A stretch of 64,000 bases of DNA, from NCBI GenBank assembly GCA_030544215.1, contig JARZZO010000002.1, positions 23,373,395 to 23,437,394 of the forward strand, written 5' to 3'. Position 1 is the first letter of the stretch; each line of letters begins with the position of its first letter. The DNA is from Zantedeschia hybrid cultivar (taxonomy: Eukaryota > Streptophyta > Magnoliopsida > Alismatales > Araceae). Shown here in pieces: positions 51,001 through 61,216 of this stretch. Both the position numbers and the translations under genes were made by a program. The notes beneath the pieces were generated by a model. The model had not been told where the DNA came from and did not search any database. It saw nothing but the letters and a program-made list of their open reading frames with translations.

Positions 51001-54000
51001 CCAGTCTTTTTTTTTGTTGAAGGTGATTCGGTTTTGGGTATAAATGACAATAAAGATAGTGATTTCTGTCATCGACAAAAATATTTAGTATCTTTGTTGT
51101 TGTTTGTACCCAAAACTAAATAATTCTAAATAGAAAAAAGGACTCATGTACATGTCTTAATTTTCCTCTAAGACACAACATAGTAAACTTATTTGTTTTA
51201 TTTACTACTAAGAACCGATAATATTAATGTATATAAGGGTAAAAAAAAAGAGTAACAGAAAGGAAATGTAAGGGATGAAAGATAGAGAGTTTGTGCATGT
51301 GTTATAGAGAGATCAATACTAAAAAAAAGACAATCTCAAGTGAAGAAATCAAGGTAGAGTTGCTTTTTCTTTTTTTGAAAGTGGGTAGGACCACAAATAT
51401 ATTAAATGGAAAAAAGTAATACAAGAGGATGGGGGGATGTTCAAGTAATCAACCAATCACCCCCTATACAAATAAGGTGAACACCAAGGCGGTACAACCC
51501 AAAATCAAACACTCAAAAGACCAAAAAGAGGAGGCCTCACAATGGACCCTTTACAAAGGGGTGAAGCCCATTCTTTTACTTTCTGCAAAATAAAGAGTGC
51601 AACTCTTTCCGGCAACGGTGCCTCAATCCTGAATATTCTCCAATTTCTTTCTCCTCGAATGGCCCACATCGTAGCATGCAAAATCAACCACCATATTTGG
51701 CGTTCCTCAGATAGCAAGGTACAATTTCTCCAAAAGCTAAAGAAATGATCCATGGACTCCCACTACCAGGCGTTAATAAGAATCTTGCCATTTAATATCT
51801 GCCAAACCTCTTGAACAAACGAGCATCCGGTAAAAATGTGGTCCACTGTCTCAATATCCAACGCACACAAGGGGCATGTAGTAGACATCCCTCCATAAAG
51901 AGAGCCAATCTCTGATGTGTGGGCAACCTCCCATGACAAGTAGGCTACATAAGAGTCTTGACCGTCAAAGGTGACCTAGGCTACCAGATCATAGGAGCAA
52001 AGGACAACCTCAAGCCACTGTCAATCAATATCCGAAAGGCCGATCGAATGGAGAAGATCCCATTCGGCTCCCACCTCCAAACCCAGCGATCCGAAGTAGC
52101 CACATCAATAGACACTCCATGAAGGAGTAATAACAGCTGAAAGAGTTCCACAATCTCATCCTCACTAAGTGGTCTCTTGAAAGTAGGTTACCAACCACCC
52201 TGCCATTGTTGTGAATCAAACACAATAGCGACCAACGCAGTAGGCTGATCAGTAACAAGGAAGAGCCTTGGGAATCAGTCACAAAAAGGCACGCCCTCAC
52301 ACCAAGCATCAGTCCAAAAGAGAGATGTGCGCCCATCACCAAGTGCAATGTGGACTCCCACTCTGATAACATTACAACATAAGAGGATACCCTTCCACAC
52401 CAGAGATAACATATGTAATGACGAAGGCAACAAGCCCCAAGCTCTTCCACAGCCATAATACTTCTGCTTAATGATGCTAATATATAGGCTATGGTCTGCA
52501 GAGCCAAGCTTCCATAACCATTTTGTCAACAAAGCACAATTGAGTTCATCTAAACTCCTAATGCCAAGTCCACCCACCTCTCTCGGCTTACAAGCTCTTC
52601 CCCAACAAATATCATGACACCCCCCCCCCCCCCTTTTCACCTCACTATAGCCCTTCCAAAAGAACTGACTTCTAATAGAATCAAGCTTCTGGAGGACCCC
52701 CTTCGACACTCTAAAAATAGAGAGAAAATATGTAGGGATACTATCCAGGACTGAATAGCATAGGACCAACCTTCCTCCATATGACAATAGACGACCCTTC
52801 CATCCTGCTAGCCTTCCTTTAAATTTTTGGATAACCTTATGCCCATGTCTACTCTTAAGAGGCCTTGTAGATAAAGGCAAAGCCAGATATATGAAAGGGA
52901 ATTCCCCAATCTGACATCCCACGATGATAGCTGCCTTGTAGAGGAACATGTCTTCAACATTAAGCCCTACAAGTTGGCTCTTATGAAAATTGACCCGAAG
53001 TTAGATACCACTTCCAACCATTCCAAAATCAACTTGGCAGAAAATAGTTTCTCCTCCTTAGTAGAAAGAAACAGAATGGTGTCATCAGCAAACTGCAAAT
53101 CAGTGATATGGCCCCCTTGAGAGGAGACCGGGAAGCCGGATATAAGATCAGCCGCCTCTGCCTTATCCCACATCTTACTGAGAATGTGGGCCACCAAAAT
53201 GAAGAGGAGAGGGGACATGGGATCCCCTTGCTTGAGACCCCTGCGGCTGTAAAAGAAAGATGTAGGCTCCCCATTGACCAGGACCGCAAATCTAGCAGAA
53301 GTGATGCACGCCTTAATCCACTCCACCCACTTGTCACCAAACCCCATCTTTTGCATAGCTAGAAAAAGACAGCTCCAGCTAACTTTGTCATTTTTTAAAT
53401 TTTATACACAATTTTTTAATTTTTTTTTAAGGGGACCGGATCAGATAATTTTATTAATTCTTCTTTTATTGATGCCACGTGGGTGACGTCATCCGGCATG
53501 GGACCATGGGTGCACAGCTCAGGAGATCGACATATTCATTGTCTTTACTGTGAACACTTGTTAGTGGGATCCATCGTTTCGCGGAGCATTTTGCCGAGAT
53601 ATGCGGAGATAGCGTCCTATGTCCTTCAGTCCCCCATGATGTATGTGTACAGTTCAAGAAATTTCGACGTCAGGACGAAAGATCATCTAGCACGTTACAT
53701 AGATAGCCGACAGTTAGGGCACCTACATCACCGACTCATCTATCTTCATCTACGTTAGCAGGATGATGTAGGATGCAGATTGTGAATACTTTATAGTTTC
53801 ACATTCCATCCACTATTGTGCACACACCATCATTTGTTCAGATGGTTAGATGTATTCAGAGACAACCACGTCCCACTTCCTACCCAAATTGAGTTAGATT
53901 TTGATAGAGAGAATAAATGTCTTTCCTTTGTTTTAATGAGTTTGATGAAGATGATGGAGTTTCACCACTCATATACTACATATATCATGTATATTATTAG

Positions 54001-56053
54001 CTTTGAGAAAATTAAGAGTTTTTTTATTTTTTATGATTTTTTTTAAAAAATGAACTTTTTAAAAGAAAGTGGGGAACTGGATCGGATCGACCGATCGGTC
54101 CAGACCCGAACTGATCCGAATCCGATCCCCAAGTTTGCCTTGTGAAAAACTACATAACATGTTTCTAGCACCCCTCAGAGAGAGCAACCCCCCACCCCGC
54201 ATCTAAAGAATTCTTTGTCAGATTTTCTCAACAATGGGAGGCAATCATATGTGGCTTCATTTTACTAGCTGCACAACTTCCTATCAAATTCTATACAATC
54301 AGCTCCCATCTTCACAATGAATGGTTCTCAAACCAAGTCATTAAGAGACCATTTTTCACTAGTTGTTAACCAAAGACCTCTTCTTGAAACCCACCCTTAA
54401 GTATAGTATGTCCAGGGACGGGGCAATGAATATGTTTTTCTTCCCCATCACCAACAGTGGAAAGAAAGGAAGATCTTTGAAGCAAATAAGAAGGATTGGT
54501 TTTTCAGCGTCATAATATCATTGCATATCCAGAGGTCTCCAAAGGTCCCTGATTCCTACAACTGCTCTATGGAGCAGTTAAATCTTGTTATAGACAGGTC
54601 AAACAGAAGAGGGGAACATTCCCCCATCCTGACCACCTTTCATAACGGAAAAGGCATATAAGCTACTAATGAACTCAGTGAATTGAGCAGTGACAAAGTA
54701 GTTATACGCCTGCCATATCTATTTCGCTGAGAACCCAACATGATCTTACATATAGATTAGAAAACATTGGTATAAGTTTTGCATGATCTTGCTGTAGCCT
54801 CCTTCTCTGTCTTGTTTCAAGGGTGTCATCAACTGACAACCAACTGTGCAAGGTAAGCATCAACAAACAATTGTTTTTTCCACTATTATAATGATACATG
54901 CACTTGAATTAACAACAAATTTATAGATGGTTATATAAACAGATCATCAATTCAACAATGGGAGAACAGACTTAGTTACTTGTCAGCATTAATCAACACC
55001 GAAGACATCTTGGGTTGAGGAACATTTGTGTTTTCCAGCCCAGAAGCAGGTCTGAGTGGCTGGCTGGTGCCGGTCTACTTTCATTTATGACCAAGTTAGG
55101 GACAGGGCTGAGATTTTGATTGAGATGAATTGCACCTCTTCTCCTATTTTGAGTCATGTATGTACATAATCTGGCCATCTTGCTTGGTATGGCTTTTTAC
55201 TCCTTTCTGGGTGCTCTTTCATTTATTTGGTGGGCTGCTTTTATGGGGATAGCTTTGCATAGTGGGAAGGTGTATTTTTTTGGAAATTACATTGATGTAT
55301 GCTTCCCTTCTTTCACTCGTGCACGTTCTCTTTCATTTACCTTATGTTTGGAGTGCCATAATTTGATTAACAGTGCTCTCTTATACATTTGGAGTGTTGT
55401 AAACTGCTGTATTTCAAAATTGTTGACCAGTGACACTCTTTTTAGCTTGTTTTTCTTGGTTTTCAGTCCAAAACTACCAAAGACCAAGACTGGGAGTTTT
55501 AAAACTGGTGATTTAATATCAGAGATTATATTTTAGCCGATCTTACAACCATTGATTTCAAAACTCATCACTTAAAAAAAATGATTTCAAAACTGATATT
55601 TTACAGTACTTTATGTCAAACCAAACTTCCCCATAATGAGACTTCCATGGAGTACAACTGAAGTACAAAATACAAGAATCTTGTCGTTCACTCACCTAGA
55701 TTAATGTTCTTCTTGGTCAAAAAGTACAACGAAGCTCCAAACCCAGTGGCAAGTAGCAGTCCAGGAACATCAGCCCCTGTGTATGCCCCTGCTGAAGGTG
55801 GGGAGGCACCACTGACAAATGTAAAAACCATCAATGCCCCATAGACACCTCCTTGTATACCCAAATTCATTGTAGATGGTGGTTCAATTAACACAGGTGC
55901 ATTCTTAACCGTTGCTTGAAACCACTGGGGCATGGGGGGGCCTGGACTCTGTACAGGTTTCACATCAGCATAGCGAATGCTACTATTCATAACTTTTCCA
56001 GCCCTACGCTGTGTCAAACTCTGCATAAGCAGCATGTCATATGCGGCCTCCGC
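45032..56053 (-). CDS. CPP1/CJD1-like chloroplast membrane protein (DUF3353), C-terminal part; 5' exons not in view
   Basis: Two minus-strand coding exons were found, 55696-56053 and 45032-45207. They join in phase (a split Gly codon) across an intron of about 10.5 kb, giving 178 residues. The first exon opens AEAAYDMLLMQSL, the end of a J-like domain, followed by RAGKV and IRYADVK. Hydrophobic stretches follow: LGIQGGVYGALMVFTFVSG, VPGLLLATGFGASLYFL, and in the last exon TVGGLVAGAVVGSAVEKWL and SEFILFSQFLVSLYLR, then stop. This arrangement matches chloroplast J-like-domain proteins of the CPP1 (chaperone-like protein of POR1)/CJD1 family, which sit in plastid membranes. The transit peptide and most of the J-like domain must be encoded upstream (to the right, at higher coordinates). 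They were not recognised before 64000, so the gene may span more than 19 kb. Frame and splice sites are intact. Confidence 0.82.
46279..46404 (+). mobile_element. tRNA-derived SINE with ~20-bp target duplications
   Basis: The 126-bp body carries a pol III A-box-like segment (cgcccagttggtacaggg, about 46291) and a perfect B box ggttcgaacc (46332-46341), spaced about as in tRNA genes. The flanks 46259-46278 and 46405-46424 (aagaaacacaat.a.aacca) agree at 18 of 20 bases, a typical SINE target-site duplication. The T-arm is extended into a 24-base perfect palindrome (46325-46348). The acceptor stem does not pair as in a true tRNA, so it is not a tRNA gene. It has no long A tail. Confidence 0.8.
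46425..49316. other. Intronic sequence, no gene recognised
   Basis: Contains short frames on both strands (47422-48140), a CT-rich patch (about 47855-47880) and an A-run at 49089-49108. None shows a domain. It lies within the large intron of the CPP1-like gene. Confidence 0.4.
49317..49791. mobile_element. Fold-back MITE with ~120-bp inverted arms and TTAATTGT duplication
   Basis: The left arm (cggggttttgcaaacaaccc, ttccatatttgcagataacc, tatttgcatataacccccc) is matched in reverse complement by the right arm (ggaggttatctacaaatatg, aaaggggttatacacaaata). The body is 49325-49783, flanked by TTAATTGT at 49317-49324 and 49784-49791. There is no coding frame. The duplication length (8, or 9 with one mismatch) fits hAT or Mutator-like MITEs. 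Confidence 0.75.
50170..50480. other. GATC-rich stretch and CT tract, possibly an eroded transposon end
   Basis: Rich in gatccgat/atcggatc-like words (for example ccgatcctccgatcagatcg), similar to a stretch near 54070-54130 (ggatcggatcgaccgatcgg). It is followed by ggcttataaaaccccc (TATA-like) and a (CT)n run at about 50430-50450. It might be a promoter-bearing repeat end. No partner structure was established. Confidence 0.3.
50810..51345. repeat. Long imperfect inverted repeat (~250-bp arms), hairpin-forming
   Basis: The left arm (about 50810-51075) and the reverse complement of the right arm (about 51085-51345) share long ordered blocks: tacattaatatta..ggttctta.tagtaaataaaa, gaaaattaag.a.atgt, agtctttttt, gttttgggta, and ctct/taacaca-type ends. 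The loop between arms is about 10 bases. It has no coding capacity. It could be a fold-back MITE or an RNA-hairpin locus. It lies in the intron of the CPP1-like gene. Confidence 0.75.
51370..53372 (-). pseudogene. L1-type LINE remnant: reverse transcriptase and C-terminal zf-RVT region
   Basis: Minus-strand frames give in order MGFGDKWVEWI, GLKQGDPMSPLLFIL, LQFADDTILFL (the catalytic Asp pair), then after a frame break LPLSTRPLKSRHGHKVIQK, WKGRLLSYGGRLVL, QFFWKGY, and CKPREVGGLGIRSL, and near the 3' end WWLILHATMWAIRGERN of the zinc-binding RVT region. Several frame shifts and stops make it inactive. The 5' part (endonuclease, first RT motifs) is missing beyond 53372. It lies in the CPP1-like gene's large intron on the same strand. 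Confidence 0.88.
53400..54135. other. Possible DNA-transposon remnant, unclassified
   Basis: Bounded by aaggggaccggatcagat near 53429 and, on the right, ccgaatccgatccccaag near 54117, a weak inverted pair. An open frame at 53483-53758 (plus) gives 91 codons with no recognised domain. The interior near 53470 contains tgacgtcatcc. The assignment is tentative. Confidence 0.3.
54136..55374. other. Intronic sequence, no gene recognised
   Basis: Frames at 54702-54899 and 54993-55178 on the minus strand and 55156-55536 on the plus strand lack recognised domains. The plus-strand frame runs into the MITE at 55375. Confidence 0.35.
55375..55635. mobile_element. MITE, TTTACAGTATTTTA family (copy 2, left-truncated)
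   Basis: Shares tttggagtgttgtaaactgc, ttttcagtccaaaactacc, gatttcaaaactg and ttttacagtactttatgtca with the copy at 63500-63811. Its right end is about 60 bases from the exon end at 55696. Its left part appears shortened. Confidence 0.55.
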
Positions 56054-56439
56054 CTGGAAGACAATCGCAATGAGCTTATTGAATTCCAAACACATGACAA
56101 ACAATTCAGGCTTAGGAACAGATTATATCCATGTCTCTGGGGAAAAAAGATATGTGAAAAACAGAAACAAACTTAAATGCATGGACAGATGTACGAAAAA
56201 TGATAGAGAAGAAACATATAATTAGAAAGACAAATAAAAATTGAACAAGCACAAAATGCTATCAAATTAACATTTATATTAGTTTGTTTTCGGTTTACAT
56301 CTCTCTCAAGAGTGCAAGTCCGAGCCTGTCCATGACAAGCTCATCGCATTGAACAGTTTCAAGATTTGGTCTCGCCATTATCAACAAAAGCACCTTAAAA
56401 AGCTTCCACTTTTGTGATTCTAGATTCTCTCAGTTATAG
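56054..56439 (-). other. Upstream intron sequence of the CPP1-like gene
   Basis: The acceptor cttccag|gcggag lies at 56054/56053. The preceding exon was not found, so the 3' boundary is clear but the intron length is unknown. Confidence 0.5.
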
Positions 56440-58080
56440 CGTTTATGTTTTCATGTTCTTTTTTCACTTTTTCCTTTCTTTCCTTTTTTTGGAAAGTGGA
56501 TGGTGTCACATTTCCATTGAGACGGAAAAGAGATTTACAAAGTAAAGAGAAAGCTATCCAAACCCTAAAAAATAATCCACCATGCACAGCATCACACCCC
56601 GCCCCCAAAAGGCTCAGCTAACAAAAGAAGCACACAAGAAAAACAACCATACAAAACGGACACCAAGCTGGTGCGGCAAATTAACTAGCCAAGGAGCTCA
56701 AAATAGTAGACTGATCTCAACCTCTATCAGCCGACACTACAGACCATCGGCAGATATGATCACAAATGAAGACAACAAACAACTGTGCTGTTCTGCTGTT
56801 GCTTTGAAACAGCCTAACATTCCTTTCACCCCACAACGCCCAAATAGTAGCATGTAAGACAAGCCGCCAGACCCTTCTATCCATCCATAGTTTCGAGTCC
56901 TGAACCATCCCCTCAGGGCTGTCAAAATGTGTCCGAAACCCAGGACCTGACCCATTAGACCTGATAAACTCGGGTTTGGGTATACCAATAACCCAATAAC
57001 AGACCCATTAACTATTGTTCGTTTAAATTCTTTGAGCAGAACTCAGTGAATGTGGGCCTGAAAGTTAGCCCATTTTTAACTATGCAGGAAACTAGAGATA
57101 ACAAATTTTATTTGAAGACCATTTGATGTGAGATATCAATTAAAAAAAAAAAGAGGCAGAGCCGTCAGACCTGATTATGTTTACCCAGCAATATTACCGG
57201 AGCTGATTCAGGTCTGAGTCCTGCCTCGCAGGTTTGGGGCTACCCAGACCCGGCCCACTTACAGCCCTACATCCCCTGATCAAAGCCTTTCAGGTCAAAT
57301 GGAGGCACCCATGCTTATGAAACAAAGAAGTCATGTCCCCAGTCAACAAACAGTGCAAGAAGATATGCTCTAAAGCTTTCATCCTCATCACAGAGGTAGC
57401 AATGTGCCTGATATCCATCATGAAGCAGGATAATCTATCATTTATTGGAGATGGCCATCCAAATGAAAATTTTCACCTTCAATCAAGGTTTGCCATATGG
57501 GATCTCGGCTTCATCTCCGGAGTGCACAAGATTTTCTGAGTGCACAGTTTCGGGAGCTAGAATAGGGTATCCAAGCAAAACAAGCCTTATTCTAGTGTAA
57601 GCAATCCCAGATTGCTTATATTGGATAAGCAATTCTCCCATCAAACCAGCGCAGGGATCTGATAAAAGCTCTGCCACACATTTGCATACCATCTATTCAA
57701 CCAAAAGAGAATTTTCTATCCATCACCAAGGGACCAAGGATCCTTAATTTCCCTCTATGTTCACATTCTTCTCATCAACAAATGACTGCTGAAGTTATCC
57801 AGTCCAATTTTGTGGAAAAGCTCTCCCAAAATCAAGTTATCCACTCTAATCTTGAGGGGTAAAAACCTCCCAAAATCAAGGATTATCCTTGGATGCTTTG
57901 GTGCAACCTAACATGGAGAATGCAGAAGAAAATACCCTCAATTGATTCAGAATAACAGGATCATAAAAGATCAAGTTGGATAGGAAGGAGTCTAACCTTA
58001 ATACCCCCCATTCCTTGCTGGGGATGTTACCACTATTAGGCGCTCTCCAGCACAATATAGGCAACATGCACCAGTTTACT
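56440..58080 (-). pseudogene. L1-type LINE remnant, C-terminal region, split by a hAT MITE
   Basis: Minus-strand frames give GVLRLDSFLSN (degraded palm-to-thumb region) and, towards the 3' end, LWMDRRVWRLVLHATIWALWGERN of the zf-RVT region. A 356-bp hAT element (56914-57269) sits inside. Removing it with one duplication copy restores an open frame FDQGMVQDSKLWMD across the junction. Many stops elsewhere make it inactive. The 5' part is missing. Confidence 0.75.
56906..57277. mobile_element. hAT-type MITE with 8-bp duplication CATCCCCT (copy 2)
   Basis: The element at 56914-57269 starts cagggctgtcaaaatg and ends ggcccacttacagcccta, giving terminal repeats CAGGGCTGTCA / TAGGGCTGTAA typical of hAT. 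Identical 8-mers CATCCCCT flank it (56906-56913 and 57270-57277). It is inserted in a LINE remnant and related to the 20856-21178 copy. Confidence 0.88.
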
Positions 58081-58198
58081 GGAAATTAGTCAGGCTTTAC
58101 ACGTCAGAGCATGTGGTAGGGTTCACTTGCACTAACCTTCTGCTGCATAAGATGAGTTATGGAACCTTCAAATCAATTTGTTGACAAATCTCAGTCCT

Positions 58199-58624
58199 TC
58201 AAAAACTTACTTTCCAGTTACAACTTGAGAATCTAAACATAGCTGGTAAGTGGTAACCCATGTAAGTAAAAATAGGCAGCAATCCAGCATCCACTGATTG
58301 AATGAACATATCATCGGCTTCTAGCAGATGACGACTTGGCATCCCTAAAGAGAACAGCCCAAAAGAACATATGCCTCCCTCCACCTCACCTTTTTCTTCT
58401 ACAGCAACATAAGATATCTTGCTCCTCTTCTCATCCACCAAAGTATAATAACTGGATACTGAAACAGTTACTATAAAGAAATTGCTGCATCCGCATATAA
58501 TGTGGAGGAGGGCGCCAGAGGGGGGAGAGAGAGTTATGGGTAGGGAAGGGAGAGGAGAGGGAGTCATGAGACTCTCAAGGACTAAACTGCAACATTTTTG
58601 TATTAGGGATTTTTCAAAGTACAC
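58199..58624 (-). other. Open frame of 141 codons, function unknown
   Basis: An uninterrupted minus-strand frame whose 3' part (VEGGICSFGLFSLGMPSRHL, YMGYHLPAMFRFSS) is not recognised. A consensus-like donor (tggaaa|gtaagt) lies at its 3' end, so it could be an exon. However, it does not resemble the missing J-like-domain exons of the CPP1-like gene, and it may be chance or transposon-derived. No start is preferred. Confidence 0.25.
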
Positions 58625-59897
58625 CCTCCTTAGAATTTTATTTACAGAAATGATGGTCTTATTTTTGTATCATTTTTTAATAACCTCATTGTATCACAAG
58701 ACTTGCAAAATTGCCTTTAGTCATCACCGTCCTTTAGCAATCCATTAAAATCTATTGTCTATCCTTGATTAACTTTTAAACAAAGTTTTTTTCGAAAGAA
58801 ATCCGGATTGACCACTAATTTTATTAGAAATAAATAGAAGCAATAGAAATCAAAGATAGGAAAGGTTCCTATCTTAGAGAAAACCAAAAACTAAAAAACA
58901 ACGTAAGATACTACTCTCAATCAGTCCTCAGCAGACACCCCAATGATATGTCGGCTCCAATTGTACACATATGAGATGATCAGCATGACAATATTCTCAA
59001 TATATAGCCTGCTGCCCCTAAAAACAGTGGCATTCCTTTCCTTCCAAATGGCCCAGCAGATGGCATGAGGTAGTACTTGTAGAATCTTCCTTCGCGCACC
59101 TTTTGGTAATTGAAGCATCAGATTGTAAAAATAATCCCACATCTCTTGCAGACTGCTGAAAGTAACAGAAATTTTCATCCATCCACCGATAATAGTCTAA
59201 ACTTGTTTGCTGATCTGGCATTTAATGAACAAGTGATCTATGTCTTCAGTGTCTAGTGTCTACTCCACATAATACATGCATTGTATCATTGTTCTGACAC
59301 CAATTTGTTCTGTCTTCACTTTCCATATGTCTTCAAGATGCCTAAAAGATGGCTGATCTCCTTCCAGAATTTTGTAAAAAGACTTTACAGAGAAGATTCC
59401 CTTATTTTCTGCCCACAAAATCTGATCCTTTCCATCCAGATTGATCCTCACTTCTGATAGCCAGAGCATTAAAGATAAATACTGCAGCTCCTCATGTTCC
59501 TTGAGTCTCCTTCTCAACTGAGCAGACCATTGAATAGTTCCAATTTCTCCACATAATAAACTTCACTGATGAAACTATCTTTTTTGCATGCCAAATGATA
59601 AATACTAGGAAACTTCTCCTTAAGAGTCTCATTCCCTATCCATTTATCCAGCCAGGACAAAGTCAGATTTCCATTGCCCACCTTGGATACAATATATCTC
59701 TGGAATATTATAGTGGCCTTTGTAATGTCTCTCCAAATGGATGACATCCATTTCAGATTCTCCGGCTGAAGAGAAGAAACCTGCGATAACTGATAATGCT
59801 TCCACCTGATAATTTTCTTCCACAAAAGGTGTGAGGCGACCAGGGGGTCGCCTCAGCCTCAGATGCCTAGGCGATGGCCTAGGCGTTTGAGGCAACA

Positions 59898-59902
<5 letters not shown>

Positions 59903-59966
<64 letters not shown>
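59903..59966. repeat. (AT)n microsatellite
   Basis: About 32 uninterrupted AT/TA units inside the hAT-like insertion. Confidence 0.95.
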
Positions 59967-59970
<4 letters not shown>

Positions 59971-60049
59971 CACATATTTATAGAAAATGCCAAAAACACA
60001 AATCAATTTCGTCCACACTCCACCTAGTTAACAAACCACTGTCCACTTG

Positions 60050-60277
60050 CAAAGAGAGAGACAGTAATGGAGATGGTGAGAGAGAAACAGAGTAAGTAAG
60101 AGAGACAGAGTTGAGGGCTTCGGCCCTCTAAGAGACAGAGGGCGTGAAAGAGAGACATATAGTGAGAGACACAGAGAGTGAGAGATAGATAAAGAGAGTT
60201 AAAGGCAAGGGCTTCGGCCTTCCAATAGATAGAGGGAGTGTGTGTGCGTGTGTGTGTGTGTGTGTGCGTGTGTGTGC

Positions 60278-60311
<34 letters not shown>

Positions 60312-60780
60312 GAGAGAGAGAAACATAGTGAGATAGACAGAGAAGTGAGAGAGTGAAAGAGACTGAGAGACTGAGAGAGATAGATAGAGTGGAGGGCTTC
60401 GGCCCTCTGATACATAAAGAGAGTGAGAGAGAGACAGAGAGAGTGAAAGAGACAGAGAGAGTGAGAGAGATAGAGAGAGTCGAGGGCTTCGACCCTCAGA
60501 GAGAGAGAGTCGAGGGCTTTGGCCTTATGAGAGAGACACAAAGAGAGTGAGAGGGAGACAGAGAGTGAAAGAGACACATAGAGTAGACAAAGAGGGTGAG
60601 AGAGATAGGGAAGGTCGAGGGCTTCGGCCCTATGGAAGAGTGAGAGACAAACAGAGAGAGTGAGAGGGGGGGAAGAGAGGGAGAGAGAGAAAGAGAGGGT
60701 GCAGTTGAGAGAGAGAGGGTGGGAGGGGGAGGGGGAGAGAGAGAGAGATAATGTGTAATCAGGGGAACAAAGAGAGAGAG
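60050..60780. repeat. GA-rich minisatellite with repeated GAGGGCTTCGGCCCTC hairpins
   Basis: A long (GA)n/gagaca-rich tract. The 16-mer GAGGGCTTCGGCCCTC is perfect at 60113-60128 and 60392-60407. Variants occur at 60207, 60482, 60512 and 60617. Intervals between cores are 94, 185, 90, 30 and 105 bases, suggesting a unit near 90-95 bases with losses. A (GT)n run (about 60239-60293) is embedded. Long Ser/Leu-rich minus-strand frames here are low-complexity artefacts. Confidence 0.85.
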
Positions 60781-60784
60781 AGTG

Positions 60785-61016
60785 GTAGGAGGTTACCTAA
60801 TGGAGCCCTCACCGAAGGCTTCGCCGGAGTCGGAGCTTCCTGTCACCGTCGTCGGAAGCGTCGTTAGCTATCGTCGGCGGCGGACTATAGCATCGTCGCC
60901 GTCGCCGTCGCCAGGGAGGCACCGTGGAGGGAACATGATCGGGGTCGGGGGGAACCGTAGAGGGGGCGGAGGGCTCGACGGGTCAAGGGTTGAGATCAGG
61001 ATGGGTGGGAAGGGTT
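60785..61016 (+). other. GC-rich block, possible captured gene fragment
   Basis: Sharply GC-rich sequence with an open frame MEPSPKASPESELPVTVVGS... of about 72 codons from ATG 60800 to the TAA at about 61016, rich in Pro/Ser then Arg/Gly. It looks like the start of a plant first exon, but no domain or splice partner was recognised. It may be host DNA carried by the hAT-like element. Confidence 0.35.
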
Positions 61017-61185
61017 AATGGGTCGCCATATATATATATGCCCGATATTAGGCCCTTTAGGCTGGGTCAAATGGACCGATCGACCAGGCCAGGGCGAATA
61101 AGGTGCGCTGAGGTAAGCGCCTCTTCGTTTGAGGCGTTTCTGTCACTCGCCTAGGCGATGAAGGACAAAGAGAGGCGGCTTACCA

Positions 61186-61216
61186 CCGCCTCGCCTCGCC
61201 TCGCCTCGCCTCTTCG
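61186..61216. repeat. (CGCCT)n minisatellite at the right end of the hAT-like element
   Basis: Five consecutive cgcct units near the right terminus, adjoining cgcctaggcg. Confidence 0.85.

Larger units (their letters stand above)
45208..55695 (-). other. Giant intron (10.5 kb) of the CPP1-like gene
   Basis: Minus-strand donor aatctag|gtgag at 55696/55695 and acceptor tttcag|gaagag at 45208/45207. The intron holds a SINE, two large inverted-repeat elements, an L1-type LINE on the gene's own strand, and part of a MITE. These insertions total about 4 kb. The other intervals (45210-46250, 46425-49310, 49800-50800, 53820-55370) show only short frames without domains. Confidence 0.75.

Noticed and set aside
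53483..53758. A 91-codon plus-strand gene
   Set aside because: No domain, and it is located between putative transposon ends; not supportable.
60024..60577. Ser/Leu-rich proteins on the minus strand
   Set aside because: They are translations of GA/GT minisatellite DNA.
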